From positions 67,824,186 to 67,888,185 of the forward strand of contig OU342630.1 of NCBI GenBank assembly GCA_910589415.1: a stretch of DNA of 64,000 bases. The letters run 5' to 3'. The position numbers were made by a program, and so were the translations under genes. Within the stretch, counting starts at the first letter, position 1; each line of letters opens with the position of its first letter. Below the pieces are notes generated by a model, which was not told the DNA's origin, did no database searches, and saw only the letters and a list, made by a program, of their open reading frames with translations. Source of the stretch: Malachius bipustulatus. Taxonomy: Eukaryota; Arthropoda; Insecta; Coleoptera; Melyridae. Below, in pieces: positions 37,319-50,309 of this stretch.

Positions 37319-38212
37319 TACCTACCTTTGTCGCAATAATAATAATAAAAAAATAATCCTAGAAAGATTATACACTGATGAAAATGATGTTGTTTTTTTG
37401 TAATTTTATCCTCAGTTTAATCTTTATCTAAAATTTAGAGAGACCTTCTTCTCCAGGGTCTCTCATCTAAAGTAGTCCACACCCTAAATTATATGACACA
37501 GATAAAAATATCCCTAGAACAGGTCAATTTTACTTTGAGGTGTTCAAGTAAGCTTGCCATACAGAATTTACACTCCAACCCTCGTCACAGTGGTGGCTTA
37601 ACCCCTAAAATCTTAAAGACACGTATGGCGAGCAACAGCTTACGTGTTGAAAAGGTGCCTTTATGGCAAAAAATAAACTTTACTTTGCCGAACTCCATAA
37701 ATGGAAAATAATACTCATGATACACTTAAATATCATTTTCATTACCACTAATTTCCAAAATATCTTGAAATAAAACCTTTTTTTGAAAGCGGGAACCGTG
37801 GTCTTAATTTTGTAATTACGCCTCCCAGTGTTCACACCCATGTTGTTCATGATCATGAGTCAACCTGGTTCCTTCCGCTTATGCTAATGGATGTCGCTTC
37901 CATGGTGGGAGGTAAGGGTTTAATCCGTTTTTTCCACCATATTTGCCTAATTGTACCTAGGTACCAAGACTAACCAATTAAAGAACCATCTTTTAATAAT
38001 TAGAAGCCAATTCATGAATGAACTTACAAAAGATGGTGCCCTTATTTGTTGAAAAGTTTTAGTTTAATTCCAACCCAGTGGTCATCGTTATTCTCGTCGT
38101 TCTCCAACACTTTGACCATTGGATCGATGTCGTTTTTCAACAGATCTAGATAAGATTTCCTTTCAAGCTGTTGTGAACATAGAAGGGTTTCATGACATGA
38201 CTACCTGGACTG

Positions 38213-38480
38213 CTTCCCCACATCCCGAATGTTTGGTTTTCGGGATGTCGAGTTTATAGTGACCCAATAAGGATTGACATCGATTTAGTTATAGTGACGT
38301 GAATATATTCATATTTCCCTTTACAACACTCATTAGGTATAATAAACTTCCCCACATCCCGAATGTTTGGTTTTCGGGATGTCGAGTTTATAGTGACCCA
38401 ATAAGGATTGACATCGATTTAGTTATAGTGACGTGAATATATTCATATTTCCCTTTACAACACTCATTAGGTATAAAATA
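38213..38480. repeat. Perfect tandem duplication, 134-bp unit
   Basis: Copies 38213-38346 and 38347-38480 agree at essentially every position over the first about 128 bases (starting CTTCCCCACATCCCGAATG). Such identity means a very recent duplication or an assembly artefact. Confidence 0.9.
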
Positions 38481-38969
38481 TGTTGTACAGCAAATTGGGA
38501 TTATTTATTTTATTCGGTTAAGTAAATGAAGAAGTTTATGCTAATAAGGATAAAAATATGCACAGGGTCAGGGTCTATTATTAATGTCATATTAGATCTT
38601 CTAAAATATGGATTTGCTTTATTAGATGTGTCTGATTTCGGATTGGAATTTCACGACTACTTTACTTTTGCATTAGCGACGGATCGAGATTGGAAAAACT
38701 TATTCAGAAGTTTCGCACCTTTATGAATAATTTAGGAGCTTCCAGGGATGATATTCAGTGAAATTTTGAGACACCACGACCACTATTTCTTGCTTTCAGC
38801 AACATCGATCAAAACCAGGCTGAATATTTAAATAATTCCATGAAAGTATTCTTGCCATAGCTGGGTGAACCAATTAATTCCTGGAATTGGTGAAAAAGAA
38901 CCAGGGTAAAGAATAAATATGCCGAGGGCCCTGGAGGGGGTGTTCACTCGATGAAAAACTGTACAATCA

Positions 38970-39112
38970 TTTCCACATACTAAATTATTTCCACTATTTC
39001 CACCTTATTTTCACTATTTCCACCTTATTTCTACTATTTCCACATTATTTTCTGCTATTTCCACATTACATCCACTATTTACACTTTATATCCACTATTT
39101 CCACTATGTATG
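38970..39112. repeat. Degenerate TTTCCAC minisatellite
   Basis: About seven imperfect units of the type CTATTTCCACCTTATTT. A related array lies at about 41600-41770, on the other side of the large palindrome. Confidence 0.75.
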
Positions 39113-39399
39113 TATGTATCTATTTTCAAGGTGTTTTCACATAATTTAAAAACTTTATTTTTTTTATTATATTTTTATTATTTTTATTATATATTTTTTT
39201 TGTTCTCTTCTTAATTAACCAGTTTTTTTCTTATTTTTATTTTTTTCCAAAAAAATTGTAACAAGTTTCGCGAATACTTTTTGCTGAATTCTGAACGTTC
39301 ATACATACGGAAATTGTTTGGCTCTGTTTCAATGAGTTACCATAAATATGCTTATTTGTTGGTGTTGTTACAAACAATCTCATTGAAGAAATTTACCAT

Positions 39400-40853
39400 T
39401 AGTGGCGTGTGTGAGTCGGACGAACATGTAAATATTTTGAGCCGGAACAAGATTACTTCTCCCCTCCGTTTTCGAGGATGCTGATTTGCTGAACACGATG
39501 CCGTTGTCAGAATTTCTCTTTGGGGTTGCGCAACCCCTCAAAACGGCCAAAAACCACCCCCTAGAGAGATAAACCGCGCTTCAATCCATTTCCCTGCAAA
39601 AAAACCTTCCCCCCGTTTTCGATGATGCTGAGCACAATGGATGTGCTGGACATCGCGTGCGACCCCGACCAACCCCTCCACCGGCCAATACTCACCCCCG
39701 AAATGGGTGATTTTTTTTATGTATATGTAGGCCAAACGATGGACTTTTTCGAAAAACTTTTTGAAAATTCAAGTACAGAATCACAATGGCCATAATTTAA
39801 AATTATTTTGGAGTATAAAGAGTGTCCCATATGACAGTGACATATCAAAGTTATGTTTTTGTAAATGGAATGCTCCTATGTTATTGCATTTTTAGATTGT
39901 CTGAGAAGAGGAAATAAGATTGGCTTTTACAGTTGGTGTTTAAATTCAGAAGTTTTTGAGTTATAAACAAGTGAAAATCGTAATTTTTTAAGTTCAAGTA
40001 CAACGAAAACGGCTAAAGATAGAGAAAAACGGCTTACATGTCCTTATTTTAACTTTTCATGTACTATCCAATGATGTAGATGAAATGTTTATACAGGGTG
40101 ATAAAAAATTTGAAAAAATCTGAGATTTCTCCACGCGTCGCCAAATAAAAAAATCAAAGAAAGTACAAAATAAATGTTTCTATACCATAGGATAGTACAT
40201 AAAAAGTTAAAATAGGGACATGTAAGCCGTTTTTCTCTATCTTGAACCGTTTCCGTTGTACAGGGCCTTGAACTCGAAAAATGACGATTTTCACTTGTTT
40301 ATACCTAACTCAAAAACTTCTGAATTTAAACACCAACTGTAAAAGCCAATCTTATTTCCTCTTCTCAGACAATCTAAAAATGCAATAACATAGGAGCATT
40401 CCATTTAAAAAAACATAACTTTGATATGTCACTGTCATATGGGACACTCTTTATACCTACTCCAAAATAATTTTAAATTATGGCCATTGTGATTCTGTTT
40501 TTCGAAAAAGTCCATCGTTTGGCCTACATATACATAAAAAAATCACCCATTTCGGGGGTGAGTATTGGCCGGTGGAGGGGTTGGTCGGGGTCGCACGCGA
40601 TGTCCAGCACCTCCATTGTGCTCAGCATCATCGAAAACGGGGGGAAGGTTTTTTTGCAGGGAAATGGATTGAAGCGCGGTTTATCTCTCTAGGGGGTGGT
40701 TTTTGGCCGTTTTGAGGGGTTGCGCAACCCCAAAGAGAAATTCTGACAACGGCATCGTGTTCAGCATCCTCGATAACGGAGGGGGGAAGTAATCTTGTTC
40801 CGGCTCAAAATATTTACAATTTTCGGGTTTTTTTCCGACTCACACACGCTACT
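39400..40853. mobile_element. Large palindromic (fold-back) element with about 690-base arms
   Basis: The left arm 39400-40095 and the right arm 40165-40853 are near-perfect reverse complements (outer block GGCGTGTGTGAGTCGG, inner block ATGTACTATCC), separated by about 70 bases. Both arms give the same peptide-like ORF in mirror orientation, so those ORFs are not evidence of a gene. Confidence 0.88.
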
Positions 40854-41014
40854 ACATTAAAACTATCCAATTATAACAACTTATCATAGAAACTATCCAT
40901 TGCAATTAGCCTATGTATAAAGTCTCAGTACTCGCACGTTATTTCGATGATTTTTGGCTTTTTTGGTAGAAACTTTTTCTCCATATTTTTGCAATAAGAC
41001 CCTTGACAAACGAA

Positions 41015-41485
41015 ACTAATCAGTGGACAAACATGCGGGCTTGTTTTGAGATAGAAAAACGATTTTTGCGTTTTTGGAATTTTTTGTAATTTGAGGTTGC
41101 CGATGGAACTTTTTACTGGGTTTTCCGCCAGTATTTTGAATGTTGCCAGGACGAAAAAACTTATTGTTGGACAAGCATCAACCTACGATGGACAAACGAA
41201 TGTACGAGAATAAATTTTCGATTTGTTTTTGGGTGCGAACTTCACAATTTCCAAAATATATTATTAATTATAAAAAATCTGTGGGTGAGCAAATTAAACT
41301 AGTGGCTGGACAAACGTGGACCAAACAATGGTCAAACGATTATGTGGTTCAATTTTTTTTTGCAATTTGGGGATGCTGGTCAAAAATTGTCGAAATTTTT
41401 TTTTTTTTTTTTAAATGACGTTTTGATCGAAAAAAAACTTTTTGGTGGACAATCATTCAGCTATGATGGACAAACGAAGGCGATA
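41015..41485. repeat. Four dispersed TGGACAAACGAA-type repeats, about 145-base spacing
   Basis: GGACAA(A/T)C... with CTA(C/T)GATGGACAAACGAA recurs near 41016-41035, 41150-41195, 41306-41337 and 41438-41478. Spacers are AT-rich and partly similar; it looks like an eroded tandem array. Confidence 0.5.
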
Positions 41486-41589
41486 GAAAAAAGCTCGAAA
41501 AAAGATTGATTAATTGATCTCCTTTGAAAGGAGCGAAGTTACGCCATATGCGTCTAATAAGTGAATATAACCCGGAATGAAGCAAACCA

Positions 41590-41772
41590 TAAGGATCCAT
41601 TTATTTCCAAATTATTTTCTTTTCATTTATTTCCAATTATTTCCACTTTATATTCAATTTTTCATTTATTTCCATTATTCCCATATTATTTATATTTTTC
41701 CATTGTATTTCCAGCATTTCCAGTTATTTCCATACTATTTCCACCATACATTGTAGAATAATTTCCACAAGT
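41590..41772. repeat. Second TTTCCA minisatellite
   Basis: About ten degenerate units (ATTTATTTCCA, TTATTTCCA) related to the array at 38970-39112. Confidence 0.7.
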
Positions 41773-43187
41773 AAATAACCTCTCGAAATATTTATTTTGA
41801 GTCGGGCATTTTGGAATGAGAGCAAAACATAGAAATGAACCAAAAATAAAAATCCCAATCAGCTCTGTCTCGTAGGTATTCAAAGCAGCAATCAAGCGAA
41901 ACATGATTGCCACGTTAGGAAGGAATCCTCCAACTCTAGAACTTTAACTTAACTCTAATTTAATAAATCTCCATTTTTAATATGAGTACTAGAAACTTCA
42001 AAGTTGCATTCGAAAACTCAATTTTTTTTGAAGACTCACTTTTTCAGTTTTTAAGGTTTAAAAATTAAATTTTTATATACATATTGTACATATTCAACGA
42101 CGTTGTTTTGTTTAATAATGCGGACATGTCAAGCAACCGTTCTTTAGTTTTCGGTAATTTTACTATCAAATCAATTTTTTTACTTTTGAAAGAGTTGCAT
42201 AAGAGAAGCAGGTAACAGGTTGAATCATTTAATTATACATCAAACGGATTTCTTTGAATTTATCTTGAACAGCTTATTTCAAACAGGTTTCTCTAAAAGA
42301 GGACGTGTGGAATGATAAGATCTATATACCAAAATCTTAATTAGATTATATTTTCTTAAAGGTTGAAAAACCGGGAAAAACTGGTGCCGAATATCAATAA
42401 AATGATATTATATGAATTATTTATAAAGAAATAATATAATATAATATTACACGTTTTGAAGATGACGAATAATTCCACCCTGTCTACAAATGAAAGCAGA
42501 AACCGCGATGGAACTTTCATAAAAAAACCCGTCTGCGCTGATAATTTTATTAAAGAGATAAAAAATCTCTTTATCAATTTCGACTGGAGTTTTCTTTAAA
42601 TTTATTTCTAATTTCACGAATTTTAGCGTGGCTTGGCGATATACCGTTCTCACTGAAAAATGTTTCTCCACGAATAAAAAAAAATCTCTGTATTATCCAT
42701 GGCACTTCTTAACTCGCATCTAATACATGATTGTGTGTTGCATGAATGTGATTCTTAATAATAAACTGTGTGTACTAGGTTGAAATATTTACATTTTTAT
42801 TTATGAATATTGAGTTAATTACTGTTTATAAGCGACCTAGGCATTGAAAATGTTGATGCATTACGTAATAATTTCCAAATAATAATAATTAAGTAGGAGT
42901 TTTATATTTTATTGGCAGGATTCATTTTAACCGCAAAAACTAAAATCACATGAAATTATTAATAATAATAATAATAATAAAAAACTAGTAAGATCTAATA
43001 GGCTTTTATATAAATTTTTCCCAGGTAATTTTCTACTTTAACCTGTCTTTTACCCACCACTTTTACACATAATATGTATTGTCGACTCTGATTGGACATG
43101 ATGGTAAGTTCCAAGAAGGAGGAAACAGAATTGTTCATGTTTTTCAGATCTAAAGTTTTTTCTAAAGCCCAAAAGTTTTTCTCTCTG
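41773..43187. other. CaMKII intron 1, featureless part
   Basis: AT-rich; ATA/AAT microsatellite at about 42958-42980. Nothing else recognised. Confidence 0.4.
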
Positions 43188-44382
43188 TAAGGTGGTGAGT
43201 CATGAACTCACGAGGAACTTTACAAACTGCTACCATATTATGTACAGTCTGTCAGGGGGAATATCATGTGACATGTGACCATTAAAAAATTCCAACCCCC
43301 TTTCTCTGTTAATATACTGATTTGTGAATTTTGAAAAATTATTCATTTGGCTCTAATATCTACACGGATCATTAGAATTTTTAAATTTTTTTGTGCAACT
43401 GTACACTGTTATCTCTAGCATTTTATCAGCGTTCTCTAAACTTAGAAATTCCAGGTTCGGCTTAAGAAAAATTTATGGAGGAGAGTTCGTACTAATATGT
43501 ATTTAAAAAATATAATTATTGATTTTCAAAGTGCACAAAAATACAGACAATGAAAACCGTGGATGTGAAATTTTTGTGACACTTTCGTGGCATTTTTTAT
43601 AAACGATCGAATATGACCATAATTGACAAGCGTTATAAATTGCAGATATTTTAACTAAAATAAGTATTATACAGCCTAAGTTGATATTGCTTTAGTTACC
43701 TTTTCGCTGCTGTCACTTTGTGTTATTTCCAGGACCGTGCTAATTATTTTACAATTTTTCGAGCAATTTTTAATTATTAAACAAAAGTTTGCCCTGCTAA
43801 TTTTTGTAGACTGAATGATAATAATATCAAATTACTCAATTAAATTAAACAGGTCATAAAAAATTATTGCAAATGTTTCATTACATTAATATTTCATCTC
43901 AATTAATTATTTTGTATTGTGAACTTATTTTTTCAAATTTTGTATATGTATTTTCATTCTTATGTTCTTAATTTTAGTTTTTTTTTTTAATTTCTTATGA
44001 TTATTGTTCGTTATGTCACATATTTACATAGTTTTCGTTGTCTATTTGTGCACTTTGAAAACCAATTTATACATTTTTTTAAATCGCATACAGGGTGAAC
44101 TTCTTACTACAAACTCTCCCAATCAATTTTTCCTGGACCGGCCCTGGAATTACTAACTTTAAAGAACGCAGATAGAATGCTAGAAAACAGTGTTGCACCA
44201 AACAATTAGAAAATTCTAATGGTCCGTGTTGATATTATAATCTAGGGAATATTTTTTAAAATTCACAAATCACCCTGAATATTTCCAAGAAAGAGGAGCT
44301 AACCCTTTTAAGGGTCACATGATATTCCCCTTAAGGTACTGTACATATAGTTGAAGTTTGTAAAGTTCCTCATGACACCCTG
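43188..44382. mobile_element. Fold-back element with CAGGGTGTCATGAGG end
   Basis: Arms 43188-43620 and about 43990-44382 are inverted copies (GAGGAACTTTACAAAC, GGGGAATATCATGTGAC, CAAAGTGCACAAA). 1.2 kb; the centre is AT-rich and non-coding. The left terminus is diverged. Confidence 0.75.
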
Positions 44383-44989
44383 ATGTATGAAAATTGAGTG
44401 TACATGTATCATATTTCGCTCGATATTTCGCTATATTATTTTCCTAGCGTTGGTTCAAAATATTAAACTCGAACTTGACCATGACTATAAAACGTCCGAT
44501 ATTTCATCCATTACCATTACCTAAGCACCGTAGGAATAAAGTCCGCGAATGTTAGCAATAAATCATAAACAAAAATGAAATAAAATACCAAGGTTAACGT
44601 TGAGTATATGGATTCTTTATACCTAGTGTTCCACTTTTTCTCATTAAAAATTAAAGAATCGGATAAAATTACTAGATTAAAGACTGTCTTCCTCGCTGTG
44701 CTGTAAAACTACAGAGGTGCATACTTAAATTTAGATATTCTATTTTATTTTATTTGTTTTATTGTTTTATTCCACCACGTTTTGTTCGATTTTATTTAAT
44801 GTGAATAATATAGTAATTTTATAATTTTTAACATCATTTTTCTTCCTCTTACTCCAAAATATTTTCAAAATAATGCCATTTTAACATAACTGCTATATTC
44901 AGAAAAATGTTAATAAAAGTTGTTGCAAATTCTATAAAAAAATAGTAATAACAAAATTATGACGATTTTATAACTTTTAAAATTTTTTG

Positions 44990-45645
44990 TCTGCGATGCG
45001 ACAGGCGATGTCTGAATCATGAGATTATTGTTTATGACAAAATGCGACCAATTGGTAAGAAAAACGATTGTTGACGAATTTTTCCCCCAGCTGAGGCATT
45101 GAAAATTTCCTTCAGGACGTATTGGACAATGACAATTCCGAAACTGAAAGCGGTTTTCTCATAGGACTCTGCGTTCTAGAGATAAAATCGGTCAAATTTG
45201 AATAATGTCGATTTTTATATAAAAAAAAATCTGCCTTTTGTGAGAAAAACAAGAGCTCTACGGTCCAACTGATACGTTTTTCCGATTCGTATTGCAGTAA
45301 GGATCGTTCACATATTATTACGTATTCCTTCACATTCTTAAGACATCGATTTTTTGAAAGTGTGCAATAGTTCAAAACTGTAATCGGTTATTTTAGTAGA
45401 ATGCTCATCGGATCGCTCCTTTGAAACTACGTGGTTTGTAGTGCCAATTTTTTTTAAACGATTTATTGACACGCTCGTGATCTTGAGGCCACTTTTGCGT
45501 TACTTTTCCACGTCCTGGCGTTTTATGCTATTTAACAGGCGATGCCCGGAGCATGAGATTATTGCTTGTATGACAAAATTCGTCAAATCGGTAGCAAATA
45601 AGATTTTTGGCGACATTTTGTAGCTAGTGTATTGAAAATTTTCCC
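44990..45645. repeat. Two diverged direct repeats, about 540 bases apart
   Basis: The block ACAGGCGATG followed by CATGAGATTATTG and GACAAAAT occurs at 45000-45105 and at 45537-45640. Function unknown. Confidence 0.5.
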
Positions 45646-45779
45646 AAAGTTAAAAAAATTGCAATTTTATAATTTTTAACAAATTTTTGATTTTCTTTTG
45701 TGAGAAAACTAAATCCAGAAGGACTTTACTGTTCTGAATTATTTTCCCGGTTCACACAAAATTGTTAAGTCCTATATGA

Positions 45780-46425
45780 TTTTCGTTCATGCTCACTGGC
45801 AACTGGATGAACAACTGGAAGCGCGCTTCTGTTTATAGATCCGATGACGTCAGCCTTCCCCTAGATCTCTCCGTCATCACAACGGTCGGTCTTTTTTTCA
45901 GTCTTTTCGTAATGTGTATATGGTGTGGTGTGTGGTTATTCTGAAACGCAGCATGCTCCGCGACAGCTGACTTGTCTGTCTAGTCCGAGCGACAGTTTCT
46001 TTTGGTGTTCAGTCACGCGGGTGATGATGCTGCGTTATACACAGAACCACTTTCAAATTCAACGGAAGAAAGTTCACGAATAGGGTCTTTGGCTGAACGG
46101 AAAATATTGCGAACTTGTTGAGAAGATTGAAATCGTAATTGATTCCGGGCTGTTGTGCTGTGGTCCATGGATATTTGTTCCGAACATCAGTTTTAGATGG
46201 ATGGTCAGAGTATACTCAAAATTCAATAAATCAAAAGTAAAAGGCAGTTTGGTCAATGAGTATATAATTTTAATTCAGTAACTCGTCTACCGGTTTCGGT
46301 ATGACGGTATGTGATGGGTTAACCCCGAAACCGGTAGACGAGCTACTCAAATAAAATTATATACTCATTGACCAAACTGCCTTTTATTTTTGATTTATCA
46401 TCATCAGTTACCTGTTCGCTGATAA
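45780..46425. repeat. Penelope-like terminal repeat pieces in inverted arrangement
   Basis: About 46237-46295 and 46317-46385 are inverted copies (CTCGTCTACCGGTTTCGG; GGCAGTTTGGTCAATGAG), forming a head-to-head duplication centred near 46305. The segment 45815-45900 resembles 46435-46560 (GGAAG(A/C)GCGCT(C/T)CT(A/G)TTTATAG). This fits broken pseudo-LTRs of the neighbouring Penelope-like element. Confidence 0.55.
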
Positions 46426-47110
46426 CTGACTGCCCAGGTGGAAGAGCGCTCCTATTTATAGTGTGATTATCTGGTAACGTCATACCCCCTCCACTGCCTA
46501 TCTCTACCACAGCAACGGCTGGTCTCTTCGATGATGTAATGGATTCCTGAGTCGGACGATGACTCGTTTGGTTTTGACGTAATGCCGGATACCAAATCTT
46601 CTGTAGTTTCATTCCTTACTCCTGCCTTTAGAAATTATTTGGATGTTTATAAATTATACACACATCAATTGTTGAGAAGACTTAAAAATAGTTTCGACGC
46701 GGTGGCGCTGCAGGATTTTATTAGATAATTCGATGGTGACGTTCCTGAGGTAGGGGAGAAACACAGCTCCCAAAATTCTTGGTGACTGTCCCTCGGTACC
46801 TGCTCGCTCGCTATTGTTGGATGCTGTGTTTCGGGGTCGTAAAACCCTACTGACATCTTGAACGCCTTTTATTAGTGCCAGTTTTTTGTCTGGATGTGAT
46901 TGGAGTTCTTATACATTATACACAAACACCCATACATATGCTGTGTGCGTTGGTTTTCGATAGAACCCTGTGTGCCAAGGTTCCATCTAAATTCCTGCCA
47001 ACGAGAACATCAAGAGATGATAGTCCGTCTTGTGAAGTAAAATTAGACGAAAAATGAATTTATATGCAATCAAGGCGGGAAAAACGTAATTTTGTCTGGG
47101 TTTTTGGAAG
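46350..47110 (-). mobile_element. Penelope-like retroelement, 3' part, decayed
   Basis: Minus-strand frames give SLDVLVGRNLDGTLAHRV, RKPTHTAY, then FLPYLRNVTIELSNKILQRH and RVKTIFKSSQQL, all characteristic of the end of Penelope-like reverse transcriptase. The next block is IYKHPNNF, then KLQKIWYPALRQNQ, the usual C-terminal end after the GIY-YIG nuclease. The nuclease itself is missing: the junction jumps from the RT end to KHPNNF near 46655, so an internal deletion removed it. Frames are broken. Confidence 0.72.
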
Positions 47111-47299
47111 CCGATGGTGCGATGTTGAATTTTACTCCGGGTTAAATTTGTTTTAACTTTTGGGATCTGTAACTCGATGAGAAGATCAGAAGTCCCCATG
47201 GGGACAAATAAAACTCGCCTCTGAAGATGAAGACGCAGTCGTTTGCATTCATGCATATTTTTGTAAATATTGGTCGCCCTACATATTTTTGAAATAAAT

Positions 47300-48490
47300 A
47301 TTTGTTAAGATTGAAAGCTGCTTCTGTCGCAGTAGTTACATTTTAGGTCTGTTGGGCCATTTCCAAGAAAAACAGAAAAAAGTTATAATTTTGTGTTGTG
47401 ATTTTCGTAATTGCATTGACTTTAACAATTAAAAATTGCAGCAAAATAAAAACGTAAAAAATATCCTTTTTGAAAATCACAGCCAAGGCTATTATAAAAA
47501 TTGAAAGACACATTGAAAACATTTTCTCAAAATGTGAAAAAAATGCATTGACACAAATTTGTAGACAATTTTTTCCCCTTAAAGTAAGTTATGACACTTT
47601 TTTGATTAAAAGTTCGTTGACGTCATAAAAAAAATTCTTTGTCTTCCAGGACCTTTTCTCCTTGTTTCCCGATGACTATAAGGTGTCTTCATCAGCAAAT
47701 CTCCAAGGATCACGGCAAAGCAGCCCTGAATCACTTTAAATTTCAGTTAAAGCCAGTCGTGGATGCCTATACACAATACACATCGATCATTGTAACCATT
47801 TAACGGAATATTTGATTATGTATAATTATTAATCTCTTCTCAAACATTCGAGTTAAAAAATATAAATTATTAAATATAAAAATAGGATAATAATAATAGG
47901 AAACATCAGAAAGAAACCAATAATGCTCTGAAAATGAAATGAGCAGTATGGATTTATTTTCCCTCTTACTTTAAAGTAAAATCTGGAAATATAATGTCAC
48001 TTGCATAAATGTCTGCAACTGAAAACCTTCTGGATCTGAATTCAAGCTTGACATGCAGTTCTTTAAACTTGTGGAAGTGCTTTATAAATAAAGTCCCTAT
48101 AAATAAAAGGGGCACTAACCGCAATTCGGTTCTTAGGTATATTCTGTCTTGTAGGTATATTCTCTAAAACATATCTCACCAAAAGGGACAGTTGTTGCCA
48201 TATTGTCTTCTCCCACTTATACAGAAGCCAACCTCTTCAGCTGAATTTACTTATAATAAAATATAAACAAATTATTGAATATCATTATCAATCAAATATA
48301 CATATTTTAATAGGAAGAACATTTCTAATTATTTGTTAGCTTAACAAAGGCTCTCTTCGGAATTTTGGATCATTAACAACTACACTACGCAAAAATGAAA
48401 GTATATATCTCACCCCAAAATTTTGCCTGATTTTGATTGGGGATAACTTTCGATATTCCCAAGGGATTTCGATTTTGTTTTGGATTTAAA
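47300..48490. other. CaMKII intron 1, no recognised features
   Basis: AT-rich, no gene or clear repeat seen. Confidence 0.35.
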
Positions 48491-48499
48491 CTCAAAAAA

Positions 48500-49440
48500 A
48501 CTGCCAACAAATTTTCTACAGTGTAATATGTGAAGGCGTGCAAAATTACTCCATGGTTTTCGAATCGTGTGTGTTTTCATGAGCTAATTTTGAACCTCGA
48601 TGTCTCACCTCGAGAAGGTTTCCAAAATTTTGATTTAACTCCTGTATTTATAGGGTGGTTTTTTTTTCACTCGTCAACCGATTTTATGGGAATATAATCC
48701 TCGTATTGAAGCTAGAACTTCGCAATAAAATCCAGGGACAAAAATTGACTCGGAAACGTTAAAAGGAAAATTGCATAAAAAATTACTCAAATTAAATTTT
48801 TTTCTGGAAACAGGTTTTGGGAGGAAAATTTAATAAAAATCAACTTGTTTCCGAATAAACCTTCATTTGTGAATAATTTTTTCATTCATCATCAAGTTTT
48901 CTTGATGATGACAAAAGATAAAAATGTTGATAACAGCAGCCAAATTACACCCGAACGATTTCAGGGGGAATCAGTACTTGACAATGGTTCTTAACCATCG
49001 CTACGAAAATTCTAATAATCGCTACCTCGTTTCAGTCAAGTAGCGATTGGACAAGTTGATTTTCATTCATTTTCCTTCCAAAACCCGTTTCCAGAATTTT
49101 TTTATTGGAATGTTCGTCCTGAGTCAATTTCCGTCCCTGGATTTTTTTGCTTGAAGTTTTAGGTTCAATACGAGGCTTAAATTTCCAAAATTGGTTGGCG
49201 AGAAAAAAAATGCACTTCAAGAGCAAACAGTTGATTTTTTGAGATCACCTGTAAATACAAATGAGTGGCAACTCGAAAATTTAAAAGCCGTCTCGAGGTG
49301 AGACATCAAACTTCAAAATTTGGTCATAAAAATACACAACAAAGAAATATTTATTTGGAAAACGGTGATACGAAAAGCGCGGAGTGATTTTTCACGCACG
49401 CTTTACATATCACATATCACCATGTAGAAAATTTTTACCC
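48500..49440. mobile_element. Fold-back element, about 0.95 kb, diverged arms
   Basis: The left arm (about 48500-48860) and the right arm (about 49050-49440) share inverted blocks (TGTCTCACCTCGAGA, CCAGGGAC, ACAAGTTGATTTT). The arms differ by many substitutions, so it is older than the 39400 palindrome. Confidence 0.65.
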
Positions 49441-50309
49441 TTTAGAATCACCCTTTAGAAAACATCACAAACGCGAGAGGTCCTGGGCGACATAAATACT
49501 GTAATAAAATATTCATATCAAATTTACACAACATCATCGTAGGCCATGAAATTATTGGAACAATTTAATTTAATTAAATTAATTCATTAATAACAACATT
49601 ATTAAAAACATGAACAAAAAACACAGTAGTGTTTAATCCACTTAAAAGTTGCATTTCCTGCTGACAAAGTATACTAAAATAATAATAAATTATTCCCTAC
49701 GATTTTTAAAATGGAATATTGATTTTTTGATAATAGTCTCATACTCCCCTAATTATTTCTTCAGTAAGGATCTTATTTTCAATACAGTTTTCCATAAATC
49801 CTTCCGCCACGGAAGTAGAACGCCATCCTCAATGTCTCTTGAGCTTTGAAATATTCGCTGTCGCGTCAGCTAAGAAAGACGCAGACGTCCTGCGGAAGCA
49901 GTGCCCTTTGTGTTCATTATACATTCATTCCCATTGTTCCGGAAAGTCTGTCCAATTTATGACCTATGAAGTATGAAGCTCGTTATCTGGGATCGCTACG
50001 TCTGACCCAGAGTTGTAACTGTTTATGTTTTACCTTCGATTCTACTGTGTAGTTCTTAGTGTTGTGTAAAAAATACTGTGGATGTTGTCATTATTTTTAT
50101 TCTACATAATGAGGAAGAACAGCTAGTAAGGCTTAAAGGTTTGATAAAATTGGTGTTGAAGACCCAGAGTGTCACAAGATAACGAAATATTTGTCGACAA
50201 AGATCCATGAAAGTAGCCAGAGAGTCGGCAGGTTCAATCTCCACTTTTTTGCTCTACGGCATTTGGAGTTAATTGACAGTTCCAGACCAACTTAGACTTA
50301 CAGTGACTT

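Noticed and set aside
39538..40692. ORFs of 65-70 codons in both arms of the large palindrome
   Set aside because: They are mirror images produced by the inverted arms; no protein motif, and the palindrome explains the duplicate peptides.
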